Shown: piece by piece, positions 35,608 through 43,249 of the stretch
Position numbering within the stretch: position 1 is the stretch's first letter
How the letters are laid out: each line of letters opens with the position of its first letter
Assembly: GCF_900102055.1 (NCBI RefSeq)
Contig: NZ_FNBA01000003.1
Span: forward strand, 1-64,000
DNA from: Ulvibacter litoralis
GTDB lineage: Bacteria; Bacteroidota; Bacteroidia; Flavobacteriales; Flavobacteriaceae
Direction of reading: 5' to 3'
Length of the DNA stretch: 64,000 nucleotides
Notes under the pieces: generated by a model
The model's database searches: none
Seen by the model: only the letters and a program-made list of their open reading frames with translations
Told to the model about the DNA's origin: nothing
Program-made: the position numbers and the translations under genes

Positions 35608-36564
35608 ATGAGCGAACAAGAAGTAAAAAACCTAGAAGAGATTTTTGAAGCAAGAATCGCAAGGGACGAGAAAATCGAACCGAAAGATTGGATGCCAGAA
35701 AAATATCGAAAAACACATATTCGTCAGATATCGCAACACGCGCATTCCGAAATTATTGGGATGTTGCCAGAGGGAAACTGGATTACCAGAGCGCCTTCGT
35801 TGCGACGTAAAGTTGCTTTATTGGCAAAAGTTCAAGATGAAGCAGGACACGGATTGTATTTATACTCCGCGTGTGAAACCCTAGGGATTTCTCGCGATGA
35901 GTTGTACGAGCAATTACATTCAGGAAAAGCAAAATATTCCTCCATTTTTAACTATCCAACAGTTACTTGGGCAGATATGGGTGCAATTGGCTGGTTGGTA
36001 GATGGTGCCGCTATTATTAATCAGGTGCCGCTTTGTAACACGTCGTACGGACCGTATGCACGTGCCATGGTGCGTGTCTGTAAAGAAGAGAGTTTTCACC
36101 AACGTCAAGGGTTTGAAATCATGTTGACACTTTGTAATGGTTCGCCAGAGCAAAAAGCAATGGCGCAAGACGCGTTAAATAGATGGTGGTGGCCAAGTTT
36201 GATGATGTTAGGGCCTACTGATGCTGAATCGGTGCATACTGAGCAATCCATGAAATGGAAGTTAAAACGTAAAACTAACGATGAGCTGCGTCAGCAGTTT
36301 ATTGATCAGACCGTTCCACAAGCTGAGTTGTTAGGAATTACGGTTCCCGATCCAGATTTAAAATGGAATGAAGAAACTGGGCATTACGACTTTGGAGAAA
36401 TCGATTGGGATGAGTTTTGGCAAGTGGTAAAAGGTCACGGACCTTGTAATAAGGAGCGTATGAGTGCGCGCGTTAATGCTTGGAACAATGGAGAGTGGGT
36501 TCGCGATGCGGCTATCGCTCATGCTGAAAAGAAACAAAACAAGAAATTAAAAAACGTAAGCTAA
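35608..36564 (+). CDS. paaA: Phenylacetyl-CoA epoxidase catalytic subunit
   Basis: The 318-residue ferritin-like di-iron monooxygenase subunit epoxidises phenylacetyl-CoA. The two carboxylate/histidine iron motifs appear as [15 protein letters not shown] and [13 protein letters not shown]. The length is close to E. coli PaaA (309). It follows paaE by 19 bp and precedes paaB by 55 bp. Confidence 0.96.
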   Translation: MSEQEVKNLEEIFEARIARDEKIEPKDWMPEKYRKTHIRQISQHAHSEIIGMLPEGNWITRAPSLRRKVALLAKVQDEAGHGLYLYSACETLGISRDELYEQLHSGKAKYSSIFNYPTVTWADMGAIGWLVDGAAIINQVPLCNTSYGPYARAMVRVCKEESFHQRQGFEIMLTLCNGSPEQKAMAQDALNRWWWPSLMMLGPTDAESVHTEQSMKWKLKRKTNDELRQQFIDQTVPQAELLGITVPDPDLKWNEETGHYDFGEIDWDEFWQVVKGHGPCNKERMSARVNAWNNGEWVRDAAIAHAEKKQNKKLKNVS

Positions 36565-36619
36565 TACATTGCTCTTCGGAACGAAAAGTAATAATATTCA
36601 GTGATAAAATATAAAGAGT

Positions 36620-36907
36620 ATGTCTAAAAAAAAATGGCCTTTATGGGAAGTGTTCGTTCGAAGTAAAAACGGATTGGAACATCGTCACTTCGGAAGCTTA
36701 CACGCTGCCGATGCTGAAATGGCTTTAGAAAATGCACGCGACGTATACACACGCAGAAGTGAAGGTGTTAGTATTTGGGTAGTTGAAAGCAGTAATATTA
36801 CAGCCTCTAATCCTGCGGATAATGGTGAGTTATTTGAGCCAGCGCAAGATAAGGTGTATCGCCATCCTACTTTTTACAATTTACCCGATGAGGTAAAACA
36901 TATGTAA
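36620..36907 (+). CDS. paaB: Phenylacetyl-CoA epoxidase subunit B
   Basis: The 95-residue structural subunit matches PaaB in length and in the motifs WEVFVRSKNGLEHRHFGSLH, ALENARDVYTRRSEGVSIWV. It bridges PaaA-PaaC heterodimers in the epoxidase complex. A 156-bp AT-rich gap follows before paaC. Confidence 0.95.
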   Translation: MSKKKWPLWEVFVRSKNGLEHRHFGSLHAADAEMALENARDVYTRRSEGVSIWVVESSNITASNPADNGELFEPAQDKVYRHPTFYNLPDEVKHM

Positions 36908-36999
36908 GCGAATCTCTTTTCTGAAAAAAGGCTATCGCAACTGAAAGACGAAAACGATCAATTAATTAGGATTATAGTAACAAGAATTAAAAAAAGTAA

Positions 37000-37058
37000 A
37001 TAAGCTTGAAATTTAATTTGGATTCAATTTCAAATTCAATTTCAGTTTGAATTTCATT
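37000..37058. repeat. AT-rich repetitive spacer between paaB and paaC
   Basis: Short TTGAAAT / ATTTCAA and CAATTTCA-type words repeat in both orientations in this 60-bp stretch. No coding frame or T-run terminator is seen. It may fold weakly in the mRNA. Confidence 0.4.
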
Positions 37059-37063
37059 ATTTC

Positions 37064-37816
37064 ATGAAAAACGATTTATACAATTACATTCTCGGGATTG
37101 CAGATAATTCGCTCATTTTAGGGCAGCGATTAGGGGAATTATGCGGTCACGGCCCTAATTTGGAAACCGATATAGCACTCACTAATATTTCATTAGATTT
37201 ATTAGGGCAAACCCGAAGTTACTTTCAATACGCAGCAACGCTTGTAGAAGGAGAGAAAACGGAAGACGACATCGCTTTTATGCGAACCGAACGCGATTAC
37301 AAAAATGTATTGTTGGTAGAACAGCCTAATACGCACTTCGGATTTGTAATAATGCGTCAGTTTTTGTTTGATGTGTACCATTTGCAATTCATGAAAAAAT
37401 TGCAGCAAAGCAAGGATGAAACTTTGGTGGCTATTGCAAACAAAGGAATTAAAGAAGTGAGTTACCACGAACGTTTTTCAAGCGATTGGGTCATTCGTTT
37501 GGGTGATGGAACAGACGAAAGTCGTGAAAAGATGCAAGAAGCGGTGAACGGTTTGTGGAGGTACACTAACGAATTGTTTCAGTTAACCGAAGCAGACAAA
37601 GCAATGGTTTCTGAAGGAATCGCAGTTGATGTTTCTACCTTGAAAGATGAATATTACGCTAAAGTTTCCGAAGTATTAAAAGAAGCGACCTTAACCATTC
37701 CAGATGATAATTACTTCCAAAAAGGAGGGAAAGAAGGAATTCATACCGAGCACATGGGCTATTTATTGGCCGATATGCAGTACATGCAACGAAGCTACCC
37801 AAATATGAAATGGTAA
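37064..37816 (+). CDS. paaC: Phenylacetyl-CoA epoxidase structural subunit
   Basis: The 250-residue ferritin-like protein is homologous to PaaA and forms the catalytic heterodimer with it. Motifs are ADNSLILGQRLGELCGHGPN, SLDLLGQTRSYFQYAA, KEVSYHERFSSDWVIRLGDG and the C-terminal HTEHMGYLLADMQYMQR. Length matches PaaC (about 248). It is 18 bp upstream of paaD. Confidence 0.95.
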   Translation: MKNDLYNYILGIADNSLILGQRLGELCGHGPNLETDIALTNISLDLLGQTRSYFQYAATLVEGEKTEDDIAFMRTERDYKNVLLVEQPNTHFGFVIMRQFLFDVYHLQFMKKLQQSKDETLVAIANKGIKEVSYHERFSSDWVIRLGDGTDESREKMQEAVNGLWRYTNELFQLTEADKAMVSEGIAVDVSTLKDEYYAKVSEVLKEATLTIPDDNYFQKGGKEGIHTEHMGYLLADMQYMQRSYPNMKW

Positions 37817-37834
37817 TCCATTGAAACTAAAAAC

Positions 37835-38335
37835 GTGCACTTAGAAACAACACATATCGATCCGAGTTTACTGCCTATTCTGGAAACGGTTTCAGATCCT
37901 GAAATTCCAGTATTGTCGGTATTAGATTTGGGTGTTATTCGGGAAGCTTTTGAAGAAGACGGTGTGGTGAAAATAAAACTAACACCAACCTATTCTGGTT
38001 GTCCGGCTATGGATGTGATTGGCGATGATTTGCGTACAGCATTTGCAGCGATTGGTAAAAAAGCAGTTGTGCAATTGGTGTTGGCGCCAGCTTGGACTAC
38101 CGATTGGATTAGTGAGGCGGGAAAACAAAAAATGGAGGAATACGGTATAGCGGCACCTTTATCTGAAACTGCCGATAAAGATGCGTTGCTTGGAAATGCA
38201 AAAGTGGTGCGTTGTACCAATTGCGGGAGTCAAAACACCCATTTGGTAAGTCAGTTTGGTTCTACAGCGTGTAAAGCACTTTTTAAATGTGACGATTGCC
38301 AAGAACCTTTCGATTATTTCAAGTGTTTAAAATAG
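37835..38335 (+). CDS. paaD: Phenylacetate degradation protein PaaD (DUF59/MIP18 type)
   Basis: The 166-residue protein has an N-terminal MIP18/DUF59 domain (VSDPEIPVLSVLDLGVIREA, PTYSGCPAMDVI). A C-terminal four-cysteine zinc- or cluster-binding segment (CTNCGSQ ... CDDCQEPFDYFKC) follows. PaaD is thought to help assemble or repair the di-iron centre of the epoxidase. It starts with GTG at 37835; no better in-frame ATG exists. Confidence 0.93.
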   Translation: MHLETTHIDPSLLPILETVSDPEIPVLSVLDLGVIREAFEEDGVVKIKLTPTYSGCPAMDVIGDDLRTAFAAIGKKAVVQLVLAPAWTTDWISEAGKQKMEEYGIAAPLSETADKDALLGNAKVVRCTNCGSQNTHLVSQFGSTACKALFKCDDCQEPFDYFKCLK

Positions 38336-38343
38336 AAAATAAC

Positions 38344-38368
38344 GTCATTCTGAACTTGTTTCAGAATC
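38344..38368 (+). repeat. Palindromic repeat copy a (CTTGT-spacer family)
   Basis: GTC precedes ATTCTGAA and TTCAGAAT, perfect 8-bp arms around CTTGT, in the paaD-paaG gap. The 25-base layout is the same as copies c, d, f and g in this window. Confidence 0.8.
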
Positions 38369-38393
38369 ATATTAAATAGGAAAAAAGAGTTTT

Positions 38394-38417
38394 GTCATTC
38401 TTGCGAAAGCTGGAATC
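38394..38417 (+). repeat. Palindromic repeat copy b (4-base-spacer family)
   Basis: GTC precedes ATTCTTGC and GCTGGAAT, imperfect arms around GAAA, 25 bp after copy a. It resembles copies h and i, which flank the second GIY-YIG gene. Confidence 0.65.
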
Positions 38418-38435
38418 CTTACTAAAAAAATAAAA

Positions 38436-39215
38436 ATGAGCAGTATTACAACCCATATAGAAAACAACATAGCAACACTAACCCTAAACCGTCCGGAAGT
38501 TTTTAATAGCTTCAACAAAGAGATGGCTTTTTTACTGCAAGCTGAATTAGATGCTTGTGAAAAGAATGCTGAGGTTCGCGCGATAGTAATTACCGGAAAC
38601 GGAAAGGCTTTTTGTGCCGGACAAGACATTCAAGAAATTACCGATCCAGAATTAAATCCTGGATTTAAAAAGATATTAGACGACCATTACAATCCAATCG
38701 TAACGCGAATTCGTGCGATTGAAAAGCCAATTATTGGGGCTGTAAATGGCGTTGCAGCCGGAGCAGGTGCTAATATTGCATTGGCGTGTGATATTGTAGT
38801 AGCTTCAGAAAATGCAAGTTTTATTCAGGCGTTTAGTAAAATTGGATTGATTCCAGACAGTGCAGGAACGTTCTTTTTACCACGACTGATTGGCTTTCAG
38901 AAAGCAGCGGCATTAATGATGTTGGGCGAAAAAGTTTCTGCTTCAGATGCTGAGAAAATGGGGATGATTTACAAGGTTTTTACTGCGGAAGAATTTACAA
39001 CTTCGGTACAAGCATTGGCGCAAACACTTTCAAAAATGCCAACCAAAGCCTTAGGATTGACAAAACGTTTGTTGAATCAATCCATGACGAACGATCTAAC
39101 AGCACAATTGGCTTTAGAATCTAAGTTACAAATAGAATCGGCGCAGAGTGAAGATTATAACGAAGGCGTGACTGCCTTTGTAGAAAAGAGAAAACCGGTA
39201 TTTAAAGGGAAGTAA
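38436..39215 (+). CDS. paaG: 2-(1,2-epoxy-1,2-dihydrophenyl)acetyl-CoA isomerase
   Basis: The 259-residue crotonase-fold enzyme turns the ring epoxide into the oxepin-CoA. The oxyanion-hole segments are AFCAGQDIQEI and NGVAAGAGANIALACDIVV. The IGLIPDSAGTFFLPRLIG motif carries the aspartate typical of PaaG isomerases rather than the hydratase glutamate. It lies in the operon after paaD, behind a 100-bp gap with two palindromic repeats. Confidence 0.92.
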   Translation: MSSITTHIENNIATLTLNRPEVFNSFNKEMAFLLQAELDACEKNAEVRAIVITGNGKAFCAGQDIQEITDPELNPGFKKILDDHYNPIVTRIRAIEKPIIGAVNGVAAGAGANIALACDIVVASENASFIQAFSKIGLIPDSAGTFFLPRLIGFQKAAALMMLGEKVSASDAEKMGMIYKVFTAEEFTTSVQALAQTLSKMPTKALGLTKRLLNQSMTNDLTAQLALESKLQIESAQSEDYNEGVTAFVEKRKPVFKGK

Positions 39216-39223
39216 ATATGACT

Positions 39224-39248
39224 GTCATCCCGAACTTGATTAAGGATC
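39224..39248 (+). repeat. Palindromic repeat copy c (degenerate)
   Basis: GTC, ATCCCGAA, CTTGA, TTAAGGAT is the same 25-base layout with two decayed pairs in the right arm. A second fragment with GATGTCAGTTCGAGTT follows at about 39265-39280. It lies in the paaG-paaH gap. Confidence 0.55.
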
Positions 39249-39362
39249 TCATTAAATAAATGGGGATGTCAGTTCGAGTTAAAATGAAAATTAGTTTAAA
39301 GGAATTACGTGAGTCGTACCTGAATATGAAATTTTAAAAAAGCTCTAAATAATTAAAATTAA

Positions 39363-40571
39363 ATGTCTGAAACAAATCAAAAATCTCCAATCAAGGCGGT
39401 AGGAATAATAGGCGCAGGAACTATGGGCTCAGGAATTGCGCAAGTAGCTGCAACTGCAGGATGTGTGGTGAAGTTGTTCGATTTAAATCAAGCCGCTCTC
39501 GATAAAGCAAAAGCTAGTCTTGAGAAAATCATGACTCGTTTGGTGGAAAAAGGGCGCGTTACTCTCGAAGAGAAAACTAGAATTCAAGACAGTATTAGCT
39601 ATGTAAATTCTTTAAAAGAATTAGCAGATTCAGATCTTACGATTGAAGCAATTGTTGAAAATATAACTATTAAAAAGAAGGTGTTTCAAGAGTTGGAGAG
39701 TCATGTTTCTGAAGCGTGTATTATTGCTTCAAACACATCGTCGCTTTCAATCGCTTCTATTGCGTCATCGCTTCAGAAACCAGAACGATGCGTAGGGATT
39801 CACTTTTTTAATCCAGCACCTTTAATGAAATTGGTAGAGGTGATTCCGTCGATACAAACTTCCGAAGCAACCTTAAAAACTTCCGTAAAAACAATTCAAA
39901 ACTGGAAGAAAGTAGTGGCGGTGGCTAAAGATACTCCTGGATTTATCGTGAATCGTGTGGCAAGACCTTTCTACGGCGAGGCCCTACGAATTTACGAAGA
40001 GGGCATTGCAGATTTTGAAACCATCGATGCTGCCATGAAAACACAAGGTGGCTTTCGAATGGGCCCTTTTGAATTGATGGATTTCATCGGGAATGATGTG
40101 AATTATACGGTTACTGAAACGGTGTTTGAAGCTTTTTACAACGATCCACGATACAAACCTTCCTTCACACAAAAACGTTTTTCTGAAGCAGGTTACCTCG
40201 GAAGAAAATCGGGAAGAGGGTATTATTCGTACGATGAAAACGGAAAAATAACACAACGTCATTCTGAACTCGCTTCAGAATCTCATGACACTGCTGAGGT
40301 TGCCACTTCAATCTTCGAACGAGTGTTAGTAATGTTGATCAACGAAGCCGCAGACGCATTGTTCTGGAATATTGCTTCCGCAGAAGATATTGACAATGCG
40401 ATGACCAAAGGAGTCAATTATCCGAAGGGATTATTGGCGTGGGCAGACGAAAAAGGAATAGCGTGGTGTGTGGCGCAATTAGATGAATTGTACGATGAAT
40501 ACCATGAAGATAGATACCGTTGTAGCCCTATGCTACGACGAATGAATAGAGAGAATAAAACATTTTTTTAA
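39363..40571 (+). CDS. paaH: 3-hydroxyacyl-CoA dehydrogenase of phenylacetate degradation, with in-frame repeat insertion
   Basis: The 402-residue NAD-dependent enzyme oxidises 3-hydroxyadipyl-CoA. The Rossmann motif GIIGAGTMGSGIAQVA (about 14-29), IEAIVENITIKK, SNTSSLSI and HFFNPAPLMKLVEV are present, followed by two C-terminal helical domains. Residues 299-310 (RHSELASESHDT) are encoded by a palindromic repeat inserted in frame between those two helical domains. This tract is not part of the family consensus. Paa context and fold support PaaH. The stop is directly followed by the paaI start. Confidence 0.92.
   Translation: MSETNQKSPIKAVGIIGAGTMGSGIAQVAATAGCVVKLFDLNQAALDKAKASLEKIMTRLVEKGRVTLEEKTRIQDSISYVNSLKELADSDLTIEAIVENITIKKKVFQELESHVSEACIIASNTSSLSIASIASSLQKPERCVGIHFFNPAPLMKLVEVIPSIQTSEATLKTSVKTIQNWKKVVAVAKDTPGFIVNRVARPFYGEALRIYEEGIADFETIDAAMKTQGGFRMGPFELMDFIGNDVNYTVTETVFEAFYNDPRYKPSFTQKRFSEAGYLGRKSGRGYYSYDENGKITQRHSELASESHDTAEVATSIFERVLVMLINEAADALFWNIASAEDIDNAMTKGVNYPKGLLAWADEKGIAWCVAQLDELYDEYHEDRYRCSPMLRRMNRENKTFF
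40258..40282 (+). repeat. Palindromic repeat copy d, inside paaH
   Basis: It has the same perfect arms as copy a (ATTCTGAA / TTCAGAAT), here around CTCGC, with GTC before and C after. The outer bases GTCAT (40258) and ATGAC (40285) extend the symmetry. It is translated as part of paaH without a frameshift. Confidence 0.85.
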
Positions 40572-40976
40572 ATGAAAGGCGAACAAATCCCCTATAAAAT
40601 GCTACGTCAAGATGCATATAGCACATGGCTAGGAATTGAAATATTGGAATGTGAAATTGGGAAAGTAAAAGTTGCATTAACCATTCGAAAAGAGATGCTG
40701 AATAGTATGGGGAAAGCGCATGGCGGAATTAGTTATTCGCTTGCAGATACGGCTTTTGGTTTTGCTGCAAATACCCACGGAAAGTATGCCGTTTCAATTG
40801 AAACAAGCATCAATCATATTGAAGCATTGAATGAAGGAGATGTTATTGTTGCGGAGTCGGTGATTGAAAAAGTAAATAATAAAATAGGATTTAATATTAT
40901 AGAAGTCAAACGAGGTGACGAATTAGTAGCACTATTTAAAGGTGTGGTGTACAGAACTTCGAAAGATTGGGAATAA
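40572..40976 (+). CDS. paaI: Hydroxyphenylacetyl-CoA thioesterase
   Basis: The 134-residue hotdog-fold thioesterase has the PaaI motif MGKAHGGISYSLADTAFGFAA with the active-site aspartate. It is thought to rescue CoA from dead-end thioesters formed by the pathway. Its start abuts the paaH stop directly. Confidence 0.93.
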   Translation: MKGEQIPYKMLRQDAYSTWLGIEILECEIGKVKVALTIRKEMLNSMGKAHGGISYSLADTAFGFAANTHGKYAVSIETSINHIEALNEGDVIVAESVIEKVNNKIGFNIIEVKRGDELVALFKGVVYRTSKDWE

Positions 40977-41006
40977 TTGATATTGAAAAATTAAAATCAT
41001 CAAATT

Positions 41007-41867
41007 ATGAAATGGCAAGGTAGAAGGCAAAGTAAAAACCTAGATGATCGTAGAGGAATCGGAACAAAAGGAAAGGTTGTTGGCGGTGGTTTAGCGGTAG
41101 GAGTAATCGTTCTTTTGTTGCAAGTTTTTGGTGGCGATACAGGGAAGCAATTAGCACCCATTGTTGAGCAAATAGGCAATAGCCAATCGACCCAACAAGT
41201 CAGTCAAAGAGAACTTACGGCTCAGGAAAAGGAAGTAGGAGGTTTTGTATCCACTGTTTTGGCAGACACGGAAGATGTGTGGAATAAGGTGTTTAGCGAT
41301 AATAACCTGGGCCAATATGAAGAGCCAACCATGGTTTTGTTTACCGATGCTGTTAGTACGGCCTGTGGGAATGCAACTTCTTCTTCAGGACCTTTTTACT
41401 GTCCTGGCGACCACAAATTGTACATGGATTTAGTCTTTTTTGATGAGCTAAAATCTCGTTTTGGCGCGCAAGGAGGCGATTTTGCAATTGCCTATGTCAC
41501 GGCCCACGAAATTGGTCATCATGTACAAACATTGCTAGGAACGAATCAAAAAGTGAGTCAGTTGCAACGACAAAGCAGTGAAGTGGTTGGAAATAAACTT
41601 TCCGTAGCCTTAGAGCTTCAAGCCGATTTCTACGCGGGTGTTTGGGCGTATCACAACAAAGATTATTTGGAAGAAGGAGATATTCAGGAAGCGTTGAGTG
41701 CTGCCAATGCAGTAGGGGATGATGCCATTCAAAAAAGAACCCGTGGTAATGTAGTACCCGATAGCTTTACACACGGAAGCTCAGAACAACGTATGAAATG
41801 GTTTATGAAAGGATATCAAACTGGAGACGTTCGATTGGGAGATACTTTTTCAGAAATATTAGATTAA
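41007..41867 (+). CDS. Neutral zinc metallopeptidase, YpfJ family
   Basis: The 286-residue protein has a short basic N-terminus, one membrane segment (about 26-45) and a metallopeptidase domain with the zinc motif AHEIGHHVQ. Downstream acidic residues lie in ALELQADFYAGVWA. The motif TACGNATSSSGPFYCPGD is typical of the YpfJ/KPN_02809 family. The active site should face the periplasm. Its place between paaI and paaJ is odd, because no protease is part of the known pathway. Confidence 0.9.
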   Translation: MKWQGRRQSKNLDDRRGIGTKGKVVGGGLAVGVIVLLLQVFGGDTGKQLAPIVEQIGNSQSTQQVSQRELTAQEKEVGGFVSTVLADTEDVWNKVFSDNNLGQYEEPTMVLFTDAVSTACGNATSSSGPFYCPGDHKLYMDLVFFDELKSRFGAQGGDFAIAYVTAHEIGHHVQTLLGTNQKVSQLQRQSSEVVGNKLSVALELQADFYAGVWAYHNKDYLEEGDIQEALSAANAVGDDAIQKRTRGNVVPDSFTHGSSEQRMKWFMKGYQTGDVRLGDTFSEILD

Positions 41868-41882
41868 AACGATTTAAATATA

Positions 41883-41941
41883 AAACCGAAAAATGTAAAA
41901 CTCTAAGTTTAAAAGTAAAGCAATAAGCTCCTTTTACATTT
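41883..41941. repeat. AT-rich inverted repeat, copy 1
   Basis: AAACCG is followed by AAATGTAAAA (41891-41900), which is matched by TTTTACATTT (41932-41941). A related element lies at 47001-47066. Both lie in paa operon gaps. Confidence 0.55.
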
Positions 41942-41967
41942 TACATTTATCATTTAAAATATATAAT

Positions 41968-43182
41968 TTGAAAGAAGCATATATCATAGACGGAATTAGA
42001 ACTCCAGTAGGAAGTTATAAAGGAACATTAAGTGCTGTTAGACCTGACGATTTAGGTGCTTTGGTGATTTCTGAAATCGTAAAAAGAAACCCGAACATTC
42101 CAAAAGAGGCGTTTGATGATGTGATTTTAGGATGTGCCAACCAAGCAGGGGAAGACAACCGTAACGTAGCACGAATGTCGTTACTATTGGCAGGATTGCC
42201 TTTTACGGTTCCTGGCGAAACGGTGAACAGACTTTGTAGCAGCGGACTTTCAGCAATAATTCATGCAAATCGCGCGATAAAAGCAGGCGATGGTGACTTG
42301 TTTATCGCTGGTGGTGTTGAAAATATGACACGTGGACCCTACGTAATTGCAAAACCATCTACTGCCTACGGAAACGATTCTAAAATGTACGATTCTAGTT
42401 TTGGATGGCGTTTTGTAAATCCTAAAATGCAGGAACTTTATGGGACTGACGGAATGGGAAATACTGCGGAAAATTTAGTAGAAAAGTACAATATCTCTAG
42501 AGAAGATCAAGATGCTTTCGCCTATCACAGTCAGATGAAAGCGACAAAAGCGCAACAAAACGGAAGGCTCGCAAAAGAGATTGTTCCAGTTGAAATTCCG
42601 CAGCGAAAAAAAGATCCAATTATATTTAAAGACGATGAATTTATCAAGCCAACGTCTTCAAAAGAAATATTAGCAAAATTACGTCCAGCTTTCAAAAAAG
42701 ATGGAAGCGTTACTGCAGGAAATTCATCAGGATTAAATGATGGAGCAGCAGCAACAATCATCGCTTCCGAAGCAGCCGTAAAAAAATACAATTTAAAACC
42801 ACTAGCTCGAATTGTAAGTTCGGCAGTTGTGGGAGTAGAACCACGTATCATGGGAATTGGTCCTGTGCAGGCTTCTAACAAAGCATTAGAAAAAGCAGGA
42901 TTAACCATGGCCGATATGGATATTATCGAGCTGAATGAAGCCTTCGCGTCACAAGCATTGGCATGTATTCGTGAATGGGGATTAAAAGATGATGACGCAC
43001 GAATTAATCCAAATGGAGGTTCAATTGCTATTGGACACCCACTAGGAGTTACAGGAACTAGAATCGCTTATTCTGCAGCTTTAGAATTGCAAGAACAAGG
43101 AAAACGATATGCGTTGGTGACCATGTGCATTGGAGTAGGACAAGGATACGCAGCGATTATTGAGAATGTGAGTCAAGCATAG
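41968..43182 (+). CDS. paaJ: 3-oxoadipyl-CoA/3-oxo-5,6-dehydrosuberyl-CoA thiolase
   Basis: The 404-residue thiolase carries the nucleophilic cysteine in NRLCSSGLSA, the GHPLGVTGTR histidine motif and the C-terminal CIGVGQG cysteine. It cleaves 3-oxoadipyl-CoA to succinyl-CoA and acetyl-CoA in the last steps of the pathway. It starts with TTG at 41968 (MKEAYIIDGIRTPVG); no ATG is available nearby. The N-terminal motif makes this start convincing. Confidence 0.93.
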   Translation: MKEAYIIDGIRTPVGSYKGTLSAVRPDDLGALVISEIVKRNPNIPKEAFDDVILGCANQAGEDNRNVARMSLLLAGLPFTVPGETVNRLCSSGLSAIIHANRAIKAGDGDLFIAGGVENMTRGPYVIAKPSTAYGNDSKMYDSSFGWRFVNPKMQELYGTDGMGNTAENLVEKYNISREDQDAFAYHSQMKATKAQQNGRLAKEIVPVEIPQRKKDPIIFKDDEFIKPTSSKEILAKLRPAFKKDGSVTAGNSSGLNDGAAATIIASEAAVKKYNLKPLARIVSSAVVGVEPRIMGIGPVQASNKALEKAGLTMADMDIIELNEAFASQALACIREWGLKDDDARINPNGGSIAIGHPLGVTGTRIAYSAALELQEQGKRYALVTMCIGVGQGYAAIIENVSQA

Positions 43183-43226
43183 AGAGTTGAAGGAAAACTT
43201 AGAGTTTAGATAATTAATTATAAAAA

Positions 43227-43246
43227 TACCTACCTGCGCAGGCATT
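43227..43246 (-). repeat. Palindromic repeat copy e (4-base-spacer family, partial)
   Basis: The perfect palindrome CCTGCGCAGG (43233-43242) sits within a degenerate arm pair. CCTGCGCAGGCA is shared with copy h. It lies just 8 bp before the paaZ start, so its AGG could serve as the ribosome binding site. Confidence 0.6.
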
Positions 43247-43249
43247 AGT

